In this document: positions 5,637 to 6,887 of the stretch, piece by piece | Layout: every line of letters begins with the position of its first letter | How positions within the stretch are numbered: position 1 is the stretch's first letter | Assembly: GCA_017453705.1 (NCBI GenBank) | Contig: JAFTEK010000328.1 | Location: forward strand, 1 to 6,887 | DNA: 6,887 bases | Reading direction: 5' to 3' | Origin: Treponema sp. | Lineage (GTDB): Bacteria; Spirochaetota; Spirochaetia; Treponematales; Treponemataceae | Position numbers and translations under genes: made by a program | Notes under the pieces: generated by a model | What the model saw: the letters and a program-made list of their open reading frames with translations, nothing else | Database searches by the model: none | What the model was told of the DNA's origin: nothing

Positions 5637-6815
5637 TCAAACTAAATGAACCCCTCTCGTAGGCTTGACAACATAACAGGCCGGGGAAAAGCCGAATATC
5701 CTCTCATAGTCAGCCAGCTTCTTCTTATAGCCTTCCAAGTCCTCATTTCTCAACACCGAATATGTGCAACGCCCAAAGCCCTTGCCGGTTATACGGCCGC
5801 AGTTGACAGGATTCCTAAGGTCATCAGGATTCTGATCCAGCTCCTGCACCCTTTTTAGAATCCAGTCTATTTCCGGGCAAGATATGTCGTACAAATCCCT
5901 CATGTTCTCGTGGCTCTTCTTGACAGCCCTGGCAAACGAAGAAAAATCCCCGTCCGATATGGCAGAACAGGCATCCAGCACACATCGGTGCTCCTCTATG
6001 ACACACAAAAGCCTGCGCCTTGTGTCCTCGTCCACCACTGAAAGCACCTCGTTACGCTCAGACTCGTTTTCCTCGTACCTCCAGCCGCCACGCACATTGG
6101 ATCTGGATTCCCTCAGCTCACCAAGAAGAAGCGCATTCTCAGGCTGCTGCAAGCTCCCCTCGTTCCAGGTGTTTATCCGGGGAACCCTGGCATCAGTGAG
6201 TATTATAGTCCTGCCCTTGAACTTGAAGGGGATTGTCTCGCACTCGTTCCTGCTGTAGTCGGTCAGGACTACGCAGCCTTCCTTGGAATATATGGGGGTA
6301 AAGTTGTCCGCCTTGTGGTTCCCTATGCCATAATAAAGCCTGTTGGCCCTCTCCAGCACCTGCAAAAGCTCTACCCGCCTGCATTGGCGGAAGTGGAACA
6401 GCTCTTTTATGCACCAAGCCGTAGCTATCTTTATGGCACTGGTAATCCCAAACCCCGCGGAAGGCTGAATGTCAGACCAGATGGTAAAGTTCATTCCGCA
6501 GCAATCGAAGCCCCCGCTGGAAAAACCTGATATGACGGACTTTACCGCATTGGCCCACTTGTCCTCCTTGCGGAACTTGAGCGATGCCAGGCTGCCCCTT
6601 TTGCTGTCATCCAGCTGGACAAAACGAAAACGTAAATTGGAATCAGTTCTTTTGGATACAGCGACATAGACCGGCAGGTTTACCGCCATAGAAAGGGTCT
6701 TGTCCTTAAAAAACCATGAATGTTCGCCAATGAGGTGAAAGCGCCCCGGAGCTACGGCCACAACGTCCGGAGCCTCGCCATACTCTTTCTTATGAGCTTC
6801 TAGAACCTCATCCAT
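5637..6815 (-). CDS. Galactokinase-like GHMP kinase with altered sugar site
   Basis: A 392-residue cytoplasmic small-molecule kinase of the GHMP superfamily, full length for galactokinase, which makes galactose-1-phosphate from galactose and ATP. Motif 1 is APGRFHLIGEHSWFFKDK (22-39): Arg25, Glu31 and His32 are kept, but the sugar-binding Asp of the usual GEHTDYN is replaced by Trp34. Motif 2, the phosphate loop, is SAGFGITSA (119-127). Asp170 in HKADNF fits the catalytic Asp of GIMDQ. Motif 3 is RITGKGFGRC (341-350). SHENMRDLYDISCPEID (301-317) is a strong galactokinase-type segment. The usual YNxR region (about 210-230) is not recognisable. So the kinase fold is sure, but galactose as substrate is doubtful; another sugar or a changed role is possible. 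ATG 6815 is set by an in-frame TAG three codons upstream; only a weak GGCGG ribosome site is seen. No other sugar gene is adjacent. Confidence 0.88.
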   Translation of the reverse strand: MDEVLEAHKKEYGEAPDVVAVAPGRFHLIGEHSWFFKDKTLSMAVNLPVYVAVSKRTDSNLRFRFVQLDDSKRGSLASLKFRKEDKWANAVKSVISGFSSGGFDCCGMNFTIWSDIQPSAGFGITSAIKIATAWCIKELFHFRQCRRVELLQVLERANRLYYGIGNHKADNFTPIYSKEGCVVLTDYSRNECETIPFKFKGRTIILTDARVPRINTWNEGSLQQPENALLLGELRESRSNVRGGWRYEENESERNEVLSVVDEDTRRRLLCVIEEHRCVLDACSAISDGDFSSFARAVKKSHENMRDLYDISCPEIDWILKRVQELDQNPDDLRNPVNCGRITGKGFGRCTYSVLRNEDLEGYKKKLADYERIFGFSPACYVVKPTRGVHLV

Positions 6816-6840
6816 CTGATACTACCGCCAACATCGTTTA

Positions 6841-6869
6841 TTGAAATTTTCTATTCAAGGTAATACAAT
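6841..6869 (+). promoter_or_regulatory. Plus-strand sigma-70 promoter for a divergent gene beyond the right edge
   Basis: TTGAAA (6841-6846), a 17-base spacer and TACAAT (6864-6869) form a near-consensus promoter directed rightward. Predicted RNA start is near 6876. An ATG AAA ACA at 6879-6887 could be the first codons of the divergent gene with only about a 3-base leader, but the window ends there, so this is unproven. The -35 region forms the inverted repeat TTGAA-(8)-TTCAA (6841-6858), a possible small operator between the two divergent genes. The galactokinase-like gene's own promoter must lie in the same 70 bases; the best minus-strand candidate (TTGTAT, 17 bases, TTCAAT) is weak. Confidence 0.55.
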
Positions 6870-6887
6870 CATAATATAATGAAAACA

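Noticed and set aside
1..6887. CRISPR arrays, insertion sequences, phage or toxin-antitoxin modules
   Set aside because: No regularly spaced repeats, transposase or integrase motifs, terminal inverted repeats or small paired toxin/antitoxin frames were seen on either strand.

Overview
The window is an ordinary-looking bacterial chromosomal segment of roughly balanced base composition. All recognisable genes lie on the minus strand, so it reads right to left. The combination of a divergent galactokinase-like GHMP kinase, a TPR protein coupled to an exported TPR/NHL/VWA protein, a small basic Cys/His protein and a tRNA-Leu next to tatD suggests a spirochaete, most likely Treponema. That assignment is inference from general resemblance and no taxonomic marker proves it. 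I see no insertion sequence, phage gene, CRISPR array, rRNA or plasmid function.

Layout from right to left. (1) A plus-strand promoter at 6841-6869 points out of the window toward a divergent gene. (2) 6815-5637 encodes a GHMP kinase of the galactokinase family with an altered sugar-binding motif. (3) 5558-4854 encodes a cytoplasmic TPR protein. It overlaps by 4 bases (ATGA) the gene at 4857-2797, which encodes an exported protein with TPR, NHL and degenerate VWA parts. (4) An AT-rich gap (2796-2534) holds a perfect hairpin and a sequence motif also found upstream of the TPR gene. (5) 2533-2327 encodes a 68-residue protein with faint FlgM-like character. (6) 2269-1706 encodes a Ser/Arg-rich protein with a probable zinc site. 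Its promoter sits so close to the ATG that the mRNA may be leaderless. (7) A tRNA-Leu(UAA) with its own promoter is followed after only 20 bases by a TatD-family metallohydrolase, then after 15 bases by a GT4 glycosyltransferase that runs off the left edge.

Possible working units are the TPR pair (translationally coupled, probably partners) and a tRNA-Leu/tatD/glycosyltransferase transcript. The other genes seem to have their own promoters. The most interesting points are the MIDAS-dead VWA domain, the missing galactose-binding Asp in the kinase, the two near-identical upstream motifs and the likely leaderless gene. No clearly new multi-gene system is visible.
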